Source: Flavobacteriaceae bacterium | GTDB taxonomy: Bacteria > Bacteroidota > Bacteroidia > Flavobacteriales > Flavobacteriaceae | Length of the DNA stretch: 64,000 bases | Assembly: GCA_947483075.1 (NCBI GenBank) | Contig: CANKLE010000004.1 | Coordinates: 143,995 to 207,994 of the forward strand | Direction of reading: 5' to 3' | In this document: one piece after another, positions 20,786 through 30,713 of the stretch | Numbering within the stretch: the first letter of the stretch is position 1 | How the letters are laid out: every line of letters begins with the position of its first letter | Made by a program: the position numbers and the translations under genes | Notes under the pieces: model-generated | Told to the model about the DNA's origin: nothing | What the model saw: the letters and a program-made list of their open reading frames with translations, nothing else | Database searches by the model: none

Positions 20786-22522
20786 TTAGTATAATACGTT
20801 AGTATTTGGCACAGCCCAAAATACTTTTCTAAATCGGTCGTTTACAGGCGCATTTGGATTATTGTTTACACAATTACCCGCGTAGTAAGCACAGTTATAA
20901 AAAGCACCTGCATTAAGCTCTAAAGTAGGCTGAAAATTACTTGGGTAGCCCGTTCTTCTATAATTGTTGTAGGGCTCAATTCCGTTACCCCAAGTGGCAA
21001 TGTAGTACTCTTTGATTAATAATTCCAATCGTTTGGTATTATTTAACCCGTCATAGGTTGACGAAATATAATCCAAGTACTTTTGTTTGTTAACTGCAAT
21101 TTCAGTGATGTCATCGGCACTAAGTCCTGGTGCCGCTACTGGAATGCAAGTAGTCGTTTTGTCGATAGATTGTGTAATTCCGGTAAGCATCTCAGCTTTG
21201 GCATCTCCTGTTAAAACTCCTTTCATGATGGCTTCAGCTTTCATGAAATGTACCCAAGATGACAACAAAATAGGCATAATACCCGCACCTTTGGCTCCTT
21301 TGGTTCCACCTGTTTGTACGCTTCCAGCGTTTCCATAGGCTCCACCAATTGGATATACCCCAGCTACGGTACGTTTGTCAGAGTCTTGCGGAATACCCGA
21401 ATTATTTCCGTGGTCTCTACCCCAAAACCCTTTAGCTGGCATTTCAGCTTGACCGGTCCAGTTTGAAACGGTATAAGGCGTACCAATTGAAGTGCTGTAA
21501 AAAGAACTGTATTGTGGGTAACTGTAATGTTCCGGACGTGTACGGCCAGGCAATGTAAATTGATCGGCTTTATAAGCACTTGGATCAGCATTTTGTCTGT
21601 AGAAGTAGAAATTTGCACGCGGATCACCTGGGTTGTCAATTGTGTTAGGAAAAGCAGTGGTTGCCAATTTCTCAGTAGTCATTGTCCACATCATGTAATT
21701 TCCGATGTATGCACCACCACCTAATTCGTATTGGTCATTATACATGGGGTGTCTCGTATTTGGGCTCTGTTGAGAAGAGCCGTATTTGAATACGAAATCT
21801 TCTGCAGACGTGTCAATATAATTTCCGGCTGCAATAATTGCATTCATTTCAGTAGACACATTGTGTGAACCAACAGTTGATACTAAATTACAATTGCTGT
21901 ACATTTTAAGCTTCAAGGTATTGGCCAAGGTTATCCATTGTGCTTGAGAACTGTAATACAAATCTGTAACAACACCTGAATTTGTTAGCTGCAAAGTAGC
22001 AATCGCCTCGTCTAATTCGGTTAATATTCCAGCGTATACGTCTGCTCCATTGTCAAAATGAGGCGTTATGTTTGCACTTCCTTGTAAGGCTTCAGTATAA
22101 GGAATGTCACCATATACATCAACCAACGTCATCAACACATAGCAACGAATTACTTTGGATGCACCCAAAATATAATTTTGGTTTCCTTCTACCGCTTTAG
22201 GTTCCATTACTTTAATGGCGTTTAGTAAGGTATATGCTGTACTCCAATGCCCGTTGAAATTAACTGGTGCAAATGCATTATCATACGTACTTCCTCCTGT
22301 CATGGCCATTTGTCTGGTAACTCGTTGCGTAAAATCATTCGTAGAGTTAACAAAGCCTGGCAATTGCAATTGAATATAATTGAAAGCATATTCAGGCACT
22401 AACAAATTTGCATTAACCGAACTTGGATTTTCAGTTTGATCCAAATCTACTGTCTCACAACTGCTGGCAAAAAACACCGCAGCTACTAGAAACACTTTGA
22501 AAATTGATTTATATAATTTCAT
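20786..22522 (-). CDS. SusD/RagB-family lipoprotein
   Basis: 578 residues, lipoprotein signal ending ASSCETVDLDQTENPS. SusD-like features are the helical repeat region (QRVTRQMAMTGGSTYDNAFA, NAIKVMEPKAVEGNQNYILG, VLMTLVDVYGDIPYTEAL) and a C-terminal region with KRLELLIKEYYIATWGNGIEPYNNYRRTGYP in sections. It is the ligand-binding lid for the adjacent SusC channel. It is the sub-family often found with peptide as well as glycan transporters, so the substrate is open. The gap to susC is 6 bp. Confidence 0.92.
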   Translation of the reverse strand: MKLYKSIFKVFLVAAVFFASSCETVDLDQTENPSSVNANLLVPEYAFNYIQLQLPGFVNSTNDFTQRVTRQMAMTGGSTYDNAFAPVNFNGHWSTAYTLLNAIKVMEPKAVEGNQNYILGASKVIRCYVLMTLVDVYGDIPYTEALQGSANITPHFDNGADVYAGILTELDEAIATLQLTNSGVVTDLYYSSQAQWITLANTLKLKMYSNCNLVSTVGSHNVSTEMNAIIAAGNYIDTSAEDFVFKYGSSQQSPNTRHPMYNDQYELGGGAYIGNYMMWTMTTEKLATTAFPNTIDNPGDPRANFYFYRQNADPSAYKADQFTLPGRTRPEHYSYPQYSSFYSTSIGTPYTVSNWTGQAEMPAKGFWGRDHGNNSGIPQDSDKRTVAGVYPIGGAYGNAGSVQTGGTKGAKGAGIMPILLSSWVHFMKAEAIMKGVLTGDAKAEMLTGITQSIDKTTTCIPVAAPGLSADDITEIAVNKQKYLDYISSTYDGLNNTKRLELLIKEYYIATWGNGIEPYNNYRRTGYPSNFQPTLELNAGAFYNCAYYAGNCVNNNPNAPVNDRFRKVFWAVPNTNVLY

Positions 22523-22528
22523 AATAAA

Positions 22529-25500
22529 TTAGAATGTTAAGTTAAAGTTGAACCCAAAACGTTTGGCAGTTGGACCTGTTAAATAATCAAATCCTTGCCC
22601 ATTACCTACACCTAAACTCATTACCTCTGGGTCAAAGTTCAAGTGAGTTGGGAAGTTGAAAGCATTGAACCACAAGTTTTGACCTACTACAGACATGGAT
22701 ATACTTCCGAATGGTGTTTTGTCCAAGTACTTTTTAGGCACTGAATACGACAACGAAATTTCACGCAATCTCAAGTTGGTTGCATCATAAATGGCTTGCT
22801 CTGGAATAAAGAAACCAGAATTGTTGAATCCGTATTGAGTAACACCTATTTGCGTGGTGTTTACGTTTCCGTTTACATTAACTCCTGGTAAAATAAATGT
22901 TCCAGTTCTGTCGAAATCTGTGTCTTGCGTTAATCCTCTAGACAATAAGGCTGCAGCAGTAGTAGAGTATATATCTCCTCCTTTTTGGTATTCAAATTGG
23001 AAGCCGAAAGTGATGTTTTTGTAAGACACCTCATTGATCACGGTAGATCTCCAATCGGCATTTGGATTACCAATTACTTTTAAGTTGGTGTCTTCTACAT
23101 AATTCCCATCTGATCCCACTACATAGTTGCCATTTGCATCACGTAGGATAGAACCTCCCATAATTACCCCAAAAGGTTGACCTTCTACGGCAAAGTTTCC
23201 TAAATTAGTAAATCCTGCAAAAGCTAAAGATTTTACATTTCCTAAACCTAATTTATCTACGTAGTTGCGGTTTTTGGTGAAATTTGTTGTTAAATCCCAA
23301 GTAAGACCATTGTCTTTAGATCTAAGAATTGAAATATTTAAACCCATCTCAATCCCTTTGTTGCTCACTTGCGCCACATTATCAGTAGTGTAATCGTATC
23401 CTGATGAAGGATCTAAATCACGTTCTACAATCAGGTTGGTAGAAATTTTGTTGTACATCGACAAATCAAGTCCAATACGGTTGTCAAAAAATTTAGCATC
23501 TACACCAAATTCAATTTCTTTGACTAACTCTGGTTTTAGATTCAGGTTACCCAATTCATTACCTGGAGACATCGTATTAATTGGAGTTGCACCATCACTT
23601 TGTAAGAAAACCTTAGTACGGGTATCTAAACCAATTTTAGTTTTGTACGGATCAGGAAATCCAGCAGAGGATCCATACCCTACACGCATTTTCAAGTAAT
23701 TCACATATTTGTTTCCTTTCAAGAAATCAAGTGCATCTGTTGGCACAAAAGACAGCGAAGCAGAAGGATAAAACAACGAACGATTGGCGGGTTGTAAGGA
23801 GGAATATACGTCATTACGACCTTGCAAATTCAAATACAAGTATTTTTTGAATCCAACTGTTGTACTGGCATATAGTCCCACAATATTGAAATTTTCTTTT
23901 TGGGAATATCCATCGTGGTATTCAAAATTTTGGTGCTCATTCAACCCATAGACAAATTGTGAATTACTCGACAAATAATCGAGCTTTTTACTTTCTTGTC
24001 TTGGATTGAAACCAACTGTACCGTCAATGTTCCAGTTTTTATCGGCGTCAATTTTGGTGTCGAAGTTATAACTTACGGTATGGTCAAAAATAGTACTCTC
24101 ACGTACCGTAGTTCTCAAGAAACCATACGTATCAAACGGCTGACCGTTTCCTTTGTTGATGTAATATCTTTTATTTTGCGTGTAGTTATCTAAAGCCAAG
24201 CGATAAGACATGTTTGACCAAGAATTAATCTCATAGGTTGCAGTATAGTTTCCAAAGAAACGTCGTACGGACTCATTATCACTTGAATTTTTCAAAGTCC
24301 AACGTGGATTTGGAATATCGGTTCTGTAATTTACAGAAGCATGTGTGTTTGGGTTCTCATAAGGCAAACCAAATAAATCAAAACTTCTTGGTGTATACAA
24401 AATGTTTGCAAAAACCGAAGGAGCAGCTGCATTAGATCCAAAACCTGCCGCAGTTGGTGGTGAGGTTTTGTCTGTGCGCACGTAGTTCATGGTGGTGCTC
24501 AGGGTAAACCCGTTGGCCAATTTAGTTCTACCACCTGTACTTAAATTTAAACGTTGGTAAGTATTGTTTTCGATAAACCCTTCGTCTCTGGTGTGACCCA
24601 CGCTTAAGTTGTAGGAAGTATTTTCTGCACGTCCGCCAATGCTCACCGAAGTAGTTTTTACAGTTCCTGTAGTAAAGAATGGTTTAACGTTGTTTTGCGG
24701 AGCATAAGGCACCGTTTTGGGAGTTTCATTTGCCGCTCCTGGGTTGTTAAAATACTCAGGAAAAACAGACGAACCATAATAAGCATAAGGATGTGTAACC
24801 GTTCCATCAGCTAAGATTCCTTGTGTTCCTGCAGTTCCAAAAGCAGGACCCCAGTTTGAGAATGCAGTGGTAAAATTGTTGTCAAATCCGTTCCCATAAT
24901 GATCTTGGTAATCTGGCAACGAAGCAATTTCTGTCATGTACATGGATTGTGAAAAATTCACAGCCATTTTTTTGTTGATGTCTTTTGTATTTCCAGACTT
25001 GGTAGTAATCAAGATTACCCCATTTCTACCTGATGAACCATATAAAGTAGTTGCAGATAATCCTTTCAAGATACTGATGCTCTCAATGCTGTTTGGATCT
25101 AAATCCAAGAAACGGCTCGAAGCATTGGTTGATCCTTCTAAGAAATTACCATCGCTGTTGGTGTCAGAATTAAATGGCACACCATCAACCACAAACAAAG
25201 GCTGGTTACTTCCGGTAATCGAAGAATACCCACGAATGATGATATTCGTTCCTGATCCCGACAATCCACTAGTTTGTTGAATGTTTACCCCTGTTGCTTT
25301 TCCGGTTAAGGCGCGAGCGACATCGGTTGACGGTTTCGATGCGAAATCTTCAGATTTGATGGTTGTTACAGCATATCCTAAGGCTTTCTTCTCTTTCTTA
25401 ATACCTTGAGAGGTTACTACTACTTCACCCAATTCAACACCTGAACCAGATTTCATTTTAATATTTAGTACAGCAGAAGCACCAACTGTCATTGTCATGT

Positions 25501-25735
25501 CGTTTAATCCGATGAATGAAATAACCAGTACTTCTCCTTGCTTGGCTTTGATGGCGTATTTACCATCAACATCTGTTTGAGTACCTCTTTTTGTGCCTTT
25601 TACAATAATGTTTGCACCTGGCAATGGTCCTGTCTCATCTGAAACAACACCGGTAACAGTTTTCTCTTGTGCAAACGAAAACTGCATTGTTAATGCTAAT
25701 AATAGCATAAAAATCCATTTGAACTTCGATCTCAT
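22529..25735 (-). CDS. SusC/RagA-family TonB-linked outer-membrane protein
   Basis: 1068 residues. Signal peptide (LLLALTMQFSFAQEKTVTG); carboxypeptidase-like domain (about 25-105, GVVSDETGPLPGANIIVKGT); TonB-box/plug region (GEVVVTSQGIKKEKKALGYA, PLFVVDGVPFNSD, ILKGLSATTLYGSSGRNGVI); then a C-terminal barrel ending in GFNFNLTF. It imports a SusD-captured oligomer across the outer membrane. First gene of a four-gene operon. The 190 bp upstream carries no perfect TAnnTTTG on the minus strand. Confidence 0.95.
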   Translation of the reverse strand: MRSKFKWIFMLLLALTMQFSFAQEKTVTGVVSDETGPLPGANIIVKGTKRGTQTDVDGKYAIKAKQGEVLVISFIGLNDMTMTVGASAVLNIKMKSGSGVELGEVVVTSQGIKKEKKALGYAVTTIKSEDFASKPSTDVARALTGKATGVNIQQTSGLSGSGTNIIIRGYSSITGSNQPLFVVDGVPFNSDTNSDGNFLEGSTNASSRFLDLDPNSIESISILKGLSATTLYGSSGRNGVILITTKSGNTKDINKKMAVNFSQSMYMTEIASLPDYQDHYGNGFDNNFTTAFSNWGPAFGTAGTQGILADGTVTHPYAYYGSSVFPEYFNNPGAANETPKTVPYAPQNNVKPFFTTGTVKTTSVSIGGRAENTSYNLSVGHTRDEGFIENNTYQRLNLSTGGRTKLANGFTLSTTMNYVRTDKTSPPTAAGFGSNAAAPSVFANILYTPRSFDLFGLPYENPNTHASVNYRTDIPNPRWTLKNSSDNESVRRFFGNYTATYEINSWSNMSYRLALDNYTQNKRYYINKGNGQPFDTYGFLRTTVRESTIFDHTVSYNFDTKIDADKNWNIDGTVGFNPRQESKKLDYLSSNSQFVYGLNEHQNFEYHDGYSQKENFNIVGLYASTTVGFKKYLYLNLQGRNDVYSSLQPANRSLFYPSASLSFVPTDALDFLKGNKYVNYLKMRVGYGSSAGFPDPYKTKIGLDTRTKVFLQSDGATPINTMSPGNELGNLNLKPELVKEIEFGVDAKFFDNRIGLDLSMYNKISTNLIVERDLDPSSGYDYTTDNVAQVSNKGIEMGLNISILRSKDNGLTWDLTTNFTKNRNYVDKLGLGNVKSLAFAGFTNLGNFAVEGQPFGVIMGGSILRDANGNYVVGSDGNYVEDTNLKVIGNPNADWRSTVINEVSYKNITFGFQFEYQKGGDIYSTTAAALLSRGLTQDTDFDRTGTFILPGVNVNGNVNTTQIGVTQYGFNNSGFFIPEQAIYDATNLRLREISLSYSVPKKYLDKTPFGSISMSVVGQNLWFNAFNFPTHLNFDPEVMSLGVGNGQGFDYLTGPTAKRFGFNFNLTF

Positions 25736-25890
25736 ATAAAATTAGTTTGAGTTAGTTATTTGGCAAACTTCTTAATTATTTCTTAAATAAACAAATATTA
25801 ATCTCGAATAAGCCCTACTTTAAAAGTTAAAAAAATATAGAAAAATTCATCATTACCGATCAATGACTAAAAATACCATTAAAAAAGAAG

Positions 25891-25898
25891 TAAATTTG
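25891..25898 (+). promoter_or_regulatory. -7 element upstream of rnhB
   Basis: TAAATTTG matches TAnnTTTG, 28 bp before the rnhB ATG. No TTG at the expected distance, so confidence is moderate. The rest of the 25736-25926 divergent region shows no other structure. Confidence 0.4.
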
Positions 25899-25926
25899 AT
25901 TTCTAAACCGTCAAATTCACAAATAA

Positions 25927-26526
25927 ATGCTGCTGTCAAGCTACTCCAATACCGCATTTGAAGCCGGAACCGATGAAGCAGGCAGAGGCTGTTTGGCAGG
26001 ACCCGTTACCGCAGCGGCAATTTTACTTCCTGCAGATTTTCATCACCCTTTATTGAATGACTCCAAACAACTGTCTGAAAAAAACAGAGCCATTTTACGT
26101 CCTATACTAGAAGCTGCAGCGATTGATTTTAAAGTAACCCATTTAGATCATCAACTAATAGATGAAATCAACATCCTGAATGCCTCGATCCAAGCGATGC
26201 AACTGTGCCTAACCAAATTGACACCCACCCCAACCTATATACTAGTAGACGGCAACCGATTTAAGCCAGTAGGAACTATTCCGTACAGCACGATTATAAA
26301 GGGCGACTCCAAATATGTGAGCATTGCTGCCGCATCGGTGTTGGCTAAAACGTATCGAGACGAATACATGGAAAAATTGCACGAAGAATTCCCCATGTAC
26401 CAGTGGAATAAAAACAAAGGATATCCCACACTCGAACACCGAGAAGCGATTCGCAAATATGGCAGTTGCCATTATCACCGCCAAAGTTTTAGATTATTGC
26501 CCGAACAATTAAAATTGGAACTTTAA
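25927..26526 (+). CDS. rnhB: Ribonuclease HII
   Basis: 199-residue RNase HII, which removes RNA from RNA-DNA hybrids and single ribonucleotides. Catalytic set DEAGRG (Asp, Glu), [10 protein letters not shown] and the later Asp (YILVDGNRF) are present, with [18 protein letters not shown]. Its stop codon overlaps the stop of the convergent lipB gene by 4 bp (shared TTAA). Confidence 0.96.
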   Translation: MLLSSYSNTAFEAGTDEAGRGCLAGPVTAAAILLPADFHHPLLNDSKQLSEKNRAILRPILEAAAIDFKVTHLDHQLIDEINILNASIQAMQLCLTKLTPTPTYILVDGNRFKPVGTIPYSTIIKGDSKYVSIAAASVLAKTYRDEYMEKLHEEFPMYQWNKNKGYPTLEHREAIRKYGSCHYHRQSFRLLPEQLKLEL

Positions 26527-27224
26527 TTTAGGAATTCACAAGCGAAGAGTGCTTTAAAATGCTTGGCTATTTTTTGTTTTACTTCGTTTTCGTCCACCTG
26601 ATTTACACCCAATTCAACCTGCAAAGAAGTCACTGCTTTTCCTTTGATGCCGCAGGGGATAATGTGGTCAAAATAGCCCAAATCAACATTCACATTCAAG
26701 GCAAATCCGTGCATAGTCACCCAACGCGAAGCACGCACGCCCAGGGCACAAATTTTTCGGGCAAAAGGAGTTCCAACGCCCAACCAAACCCCTGTTTCTC
26801 CTTCGCTTCGACTGGCTTCTAGCCCGTATTCTTTTAGGGTTAAAATGACAGCTTCTTCCAGGTATCGCAAGTATTGATGAATGTCGGTAAAGAAATTTTC
26901 CAAATCCAAAATGGGATAGCCTACTAGTTGGCCTGGTCCGTGGTAGGTGATGTCACCTCCTCGATTTATTTTGTAGAACGTAGCGCCTTTTTGTGCCAAC
27001 TGGGTTTCAGACAACAGCAAATTATCCATTGATCCGCTTTTGCCTAAGGTATACACATGCGGATGCGTAACCCACAACAAATAATTTGGAGTAATAATCG
27101 GCATTTCGGCATTGCGATTGGCCAATTTAATCGCTACTATTTTTTGGAATAACTGCTCTTGGTATTCCCAAGCAACCGGATACTCTTGCCAACCCAATTC
27201 TCGAATTTCTACTACTTTGTTCAT
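26523..27224 (-). CDS. lipB: Octanoyl-[acyl-carrier-protein]:protein N-octanoyltransferase
   Basis: 233 residues from ATG 27224 ([15 protein letters not shown]). LipB motifs [19 protein letters not shown] and the catalytic [14 protein letters not shown] are present. It transfers octanoate from ACP to lipoyl domains, the first step of lipoylation. The branched-chain dehydrogenase E2 in this window is one likely target. A longer start (27251) adds nine unlikely residues. Confidence 0.95.
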   Translation of the reverse strand: MNKVVEIRELGWQEYPVAWEYQEQLFQKIVAIKLANRNAEMPIITPNYLLWVTHPHVYTLGKSGSMDNLLLSETQLAQKGATFYKINRGGDITYHGPGQLVGYPILDLENFFTDIHQYLRYLEEAVILTLKEYGLEASRSEGETGVWLGVGTPFARKICALGVRASRWVTMHGFALNVNVDLGYFDHIIPCGIKGKAVTSLQVELGVNQVDENEVKQKIAKHFKALFACEFLN

Positions 27225-27328
27225 ACGAAGGAATGAGCCACAAAAGTACAAAGATTAGTTACGCAGAATACACACAAACGGGCAGAATTGGGAAATATGG
27301 AAAACTGTTTATGTGCCCTATTTTGCCA

Positions 27329-27359
27329 TTGGGTCATTTTTAAATTATCCCTATCTTTG
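27329..27359 (+). promoter_or_regulatory. Promoter of lysS
   Basis: TTG (27329-27331), 20-bp spacer, TATCTTTG (27352-27359, perfect TAnnTTTG), 19 bp before ATG 27379. It overlaps the possible upstream in-frame starts of lysS, which supports the shorter start. Confidence 0.7.
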
Positions 27360-27378
27360 CTCGCTCAAACACAAGACT

Positions 27379-29070
27379 ATGCAACTTTCCGAACAAGAAA
27401 TCATCCGAAGAGACAAACTCAATGCCTTGCGCGATTTGGGCATCAACCCCTATCCTGCTCAATTATTTCCTGTAAATCATTCCTCGAAGCAAATCAAGGA
27501 GCAGTTTGAAGAAGGCAAAAAAGTGATTGTCGCCGGCCGATTGATGAGCGTGAGAGACCAAGGAAAAGCTTGTTTTGCCGAGTTGCAAGACAGCGAAGGC
27601 CGCATTCAATTGTATTTGAACCGCGACATGATGTGCCCAGACGAAGACAAAACTACCTATAACCAAGTATTCAAAAAATTGACCGACTTGGGCGATTTTA
27701 TAGGCATTAGCGGAGAATTGTTTACCACCCAAGTGGGCGCCAAATGCATCCGTGTAAATGAATATACCTTTTTGAGCAAAACCTTGCGTCCGCTTCCCTT
27801 GCCCAAAACCGACGAAGATGGAAACGTATTTGATGCCTTTACCGATGCCGAATTGCGTTACCGCATGCGCTATGTAGATTTGGTGGTGAATCCGCAAGTG
27901 AAAGCAGTTTTCCAAAAACGAAACAAACTGTTTACAGCCATGCGTAATTTCTTTAATGACGCGGGCTATATGGAAGTAGAAACTCCCGTATTGCAATCGA
28001 TTCCCGGGGGAGCTGCGGCTCGTCCGTTTATAACACACCACAATAGTTTAGACATTCCTTTGTATATGCGTATCGCCAACGAGCTCTACCTGAAACGATT
28101 GATCGTGGGTGGATTTGACGGCGTGTACGAATTTTCCAAAAACTTCCGCAACGAAGGCATGGACCGAACCCATAATCCGGAGTTTACCGCCATGGAAATT
28201 TATGTGGCTTATAAAGACTACAACTGGATGATGGAGTTTACAGAAAATTTACTCGAACACTGCGCCATGCAAGTAAACGGCACTACCAAAACTACTTTTG
28301 GCGATCACCAAGTAGATTTCAAAGCGCCCTATGCTCGCGTAACCATGACCGCTGCCATCAAACAATTTACCGGATTTGACATCACAGGCAAATCAGAAGA
28401 AGAATTGTTTGCCGCCGCCAAATCGATGGGCATCGACGTAAACGAAACCATGGGCAAAGGCAAATTGATTGACGAGATTTTTGGCGAAAAATGCGAAGGC
28501 CAATTCATTCAACCCACTTTCATTACCGATTACCCCAAAGAAATGTCGCCCTTGTGCAAAGCGCACCGCGATAATCCCGAATTGACTGAACGCTTTGAGT
28601 TGATGGTTTGTGGCAAAGAAATTGCCAATGCCTATTCTGAACTAAACGACCCGATAGACCAACGGGAGCGATTTGAAGCCCAAATGGCTCTTGCCGCCAA
28701 AGGCGATGACGAAGCCAACGGCATCATCGACGAAGATTTTTTACGGGCACTCGAATTTGGCATGCCGCCCACCTCTGGCTTGGGAATTGGCATGGACCGA
28801 TTGATCATGTTCTTGACCAACAACCCTTCGATTCAAGAAGTGTTGTTCTTTCCGCAAATGCGTCCGGAGAAAAAACAACTGGAGCTCACCGAAGACGAAA
28901 AATTAATCATCAGCTTGCTTAAAACTGAAAACAACCAAGCACTAGCTGGCCTTAAAGAAAAGTCAGCGTTGAGCGGCAAAAAATGGGATGCCGCCATGAA
29001 AGGATTGGCCAAGCATGGACTCACCAAAGTAGTGGTAGACGGCGAAAACAAAACCGTCGTGCTCAATTAA
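27379..29070 (+). CDS. lysS: Lysyl-tRNA synthetase, class II
   Basis: 563 residues from ATG 27379 (MQLSEQEIIRRDKLNALRDL). An N-terminal OB-fold (VIVAGRLMSVRDQGKACFAEL) binds the anticodon. The class II core has motif 2 (FRNEGMDRTHNPEFTAMEIY) and motif 3 (GLGIGMDRLIMFLTN). About 70 residues follow motif 3 beyond the usual bacterial end (ELTEDEKLIISLLKTENNQ onward, winged-helix-like). It ends at a strong bidirectional terminator. Confidence 0.97.
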   Translation: MQLSEQEIIRRDKLNALRDLGINPYPAQLFPVNHSSKQIKEQFEEGKKVIVAGRLMSVRDQGKACFAELQDSEGRIQLYLNRDMMCPDEDKTTYNQVFKKLTDLGDFIGISGELFTTQVGAKCIRVNEYTFLSKTLRPLPLPKTDEDGNVFDAFTDAELRYRMRYVDLVVNPQVKAVFQKRNKLFTAMRNFFNDAGYMEVETPVLQSIPGGAAARPFITHHNSLDIPLYMRIANELYLKRLIVGGFDGVYEFSKNFRNEGMDRTHNPEFTAMEIYVAYKDYNWMMEFTENLLEHCAMQVNGTTKTTFGDHQVDFKAPYARVTMTAAIKQFTGFDITGKSEEELFAAAKSMGIDVNETMGKGKLIDEIFGEKCEGQFIQPTFITDYPKEMSPLCKAHRDNPELTERFELMVCGKEIANAYSELNDPIDQRERFEAQMALAAKGDDEANGIIDEDFLRALEFGMPPTSGLGIGMDRLIMFLTNNPSIQEVLFFPQMRPEKKQLELTEDEKLIISLLKTENNQALAGLKEKSALSGKKWDAAMKGLAKHGLTKVVVDGENKTVVLN

Positions 29071-29080
29071 TACAAACAAA

Positions 29081-29107
29081 AAAGGAACTCAATGAGTTCC
29101 TTTTTTT
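29081..29107. terminator. Bidirectional terminator between lysS and the barrel gene
   Basis: GGAACTC (29084-29090)/GAGTTCC (29094-29100) with a 3-nt loop, flanked by A and T runs, so it works for lysS (plus) and the 29124 gene (minus). Confidence 0.88.
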
Positions 29108-29123
29108 AATTTATACAACGAGA

Positions 29124-30047
29124 TTAGTTAAAAACTCGGCTCACACCAACTTTTAACCGATAGCCAAAACTGTTTTGCAAGCCGTTCATTTGGCAAATAA
29201 TAGGCAAGGAAAACACGATGGGAAAGGCCCATTTTTTATACGATAGATTTACTCCTACATTGGCTAATCCCAAATAATGGCCAGAATTATCGTCAACCAT
29301 TCCGCCTTCTTTGAGTTTATCTAACCATTCTCCGCTGTAGCCAGCAAATGCCATCAAACCAAAATTGGATTGTGTTGAATCTATTTCGGTAGTAGCCCTA
29401 CAAATTGCACTTTCTCCTTTAATTTTATAAGACAAACTAAGGCTTTGCATAAACAAACTGCCGTAATAGTTTTTTTGAAATCCTGGAGTGGTGTGTTTGT
29501 ACAACAGATTGGCGTTTAGATTGTATTTTCCCCATTGTGAAGACAAAACTGCCCCCAACAAAGGATCATAAGATCCCGAGCCTACAATTACTGTTGATGA
29601 GTCAAAATTGGAACTTTTTTGAATTCCGGTAGGCAATTCTATTCCGCCTTGCAAAGCGGCCGAAGTACTTGCGTGTTCATACACTTTATAGGTACCCAAA
29701 AGGATCATATCGCCCAGTCCTGCGTCGGCTCCGTTGCGCGTATATAAACTCACATAGGGCAAGACCGTTGAGAGGGTGAAATTCTTCGTTAGCCCGTATC
29801 GAAATGCAACCGAATTGATCCACATTTTAGTCAGCAATTTCTCGTCGTCTTCTGGCGCAGATCCTTTTTTTATGGATCTAAAATCCGAAAAAGCTTCAGC
29901 AGTAATCACCCCTTTTGGCAGGGTTACAATTCCGTTATTGAAATCGCCGTTTGACGATCCTATTCCGGCTCCAGCGCAGCATGCACATTGGCTATAGGCA
30001 ATAAAAGTAGTGAGCAGCAAAAAAGCTGCACTAAGTATTTTTTTCAT
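29124..30047 (-). CDS. Outer-membrane barrel-like protein with Cys-rich N terminus
   Basis: 307 residues. Signal peptide (LSAAFLLLTTFIAYSQ), then at the mature N terminus the cluster CACCAGAGIG, and a beta-rich body (FRYGLTKNFTLSTVLPYVSL, GDMILLGTYKVYE, FGYRLKVGVSRVFN) typical of a small transporter or pore-like barrel. The N-terminal Cys cluster could bind a metal. It is 91 bp downstream of a second Cys-rich gene on the same strand. No family I can name with certainty. Confidence 0.6.
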   Translation of the reverse strand: MKKILSAAFLLLTTFIAYSQCACCAGAGIGSSNGDFNNGIVTLPKGVITAEAFSDFRSIKKGSAPEDDEKLLTKMWINSVAFRYGLTKNFTLSTVLPYVSLYTRNGADAGLGDMILLGTYKVYEHASTSAALQGGIELPTGIQKSSNFDSSTVIVGSGSYDPLLGAVLSSQWGKYNLNANLLYKHTTPGFQKNYYGSLFMQSLSLSYKIKGESAICRATTEIDSTQSNFGLMAFAGYSGEWLDKLKEGGMVDDNSGHYLGLANVGVNLSYKKWAFPIVFSLPIICQMNGLQNSFGYRLKVGVSRVFN

Positions 30048-30138
30048 GGTAAAATTTTTAATGATTTTAAATAAACATACAAGCCAACACCCCTAGCGCT
30101 AATTTTTGCTAAAGGTGAAGTCTTATTTAAGCCCGCTA

Positions 30139-30525
30139 TTAAATGAAGGTGGGCGGATGAAAACCTGGCGAAGTGCCTATACTGGTATAAAAATCGAAGT
30201 AGGAATCGCAAACGGCTAATGAAACCGGAGCGAGTATTGGGTTTGCTTGATCGGCATTAACTTCGAGAAAATAGAGCGTTTCCACTTCTTGTTTGGGCGA
30301 GCTTTTTTTGTTTGAAGATGCAGACTTGTCACCCGCACTTTCGGCTTCAGCCGCTTTGGCCAATTCTTTCATCAAGTGGCATTTTCCGTTACATTTTAGC
30401 TTGGGCTTGGCTTTATTGACGCACAACACCTTAGCAATATGATCGTAATTGACCGCATACTCAACCAGCGGAAAAACCGGTTTGAGAAGGAGAGAAAAAA
30501 CAACGATGAGTACTAATTTATTCAC
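30139..30525 (-). CDS. Small membrane-anchored Cys-rich protein
   Basis: 128 residues. An N-terminal hydrophobic helix (LVLIVVFSLLLKPVFPLV) is followed by LCVNKAKPKLKCNGKCHLMKEL, a Cys-x10-Cys-x3-Cys-x-His pattern suited to a soft metal. A Ser/Lys-rich linker and a C-terminal region with another Cys follow. Function is not known to me. Its partner gene 29124 also starts with a Cys cluster, which suggests a shared role in metal handling. Confidence 0.55.
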   Translation of the reverse strand: MNKLVLIVVFSLLLKPVFPLVEYAVNYDHIAKVLCVNKAKPKLKCNGKCHLMKELAKAAEAESAGDKSASSNKKSSPKQEVETLYFLEVNADQANPILAPVSLAVCDSYFDFYTSIGTSPGFHPPTFI

Positions 30526-30569
30526 TGATTTTGAAATCTATCCCTGCAAGAAAAACCTTAGAAACTGGG

Positions 30570-30577
30570 CAAATGTA
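30570..30577 (-). promoter_or_regulatory. -7 element of the Cys-rich gene pair
   Basis: Minus-strand TACATTTG, perfect TAnnTTTG, 45 bp before ATG 30525. A TTG occurs 25 bp upstream, longer than usual. Confidence 0.5.
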
Positions 30578-30713
30578 GCAAAGAATCAAGTAAATAATAG
30601 GGCAAAAAGAGGATATTTTCGGGAAGAGATGATTTTCAAAAAAGCATGATAATTATCACATTATTAGTGCGTTGATTTTACAACTTTCGTAGCTTTAAAT
30701 ATGCGACACTAAA

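Noticed and set aside
30449..30649. Short plus-strand frame upstream of the 604-residue gene
   Set aside because: It overlaps the start and promoter of the minus-strand Cys-rich gene and has no features of its own.
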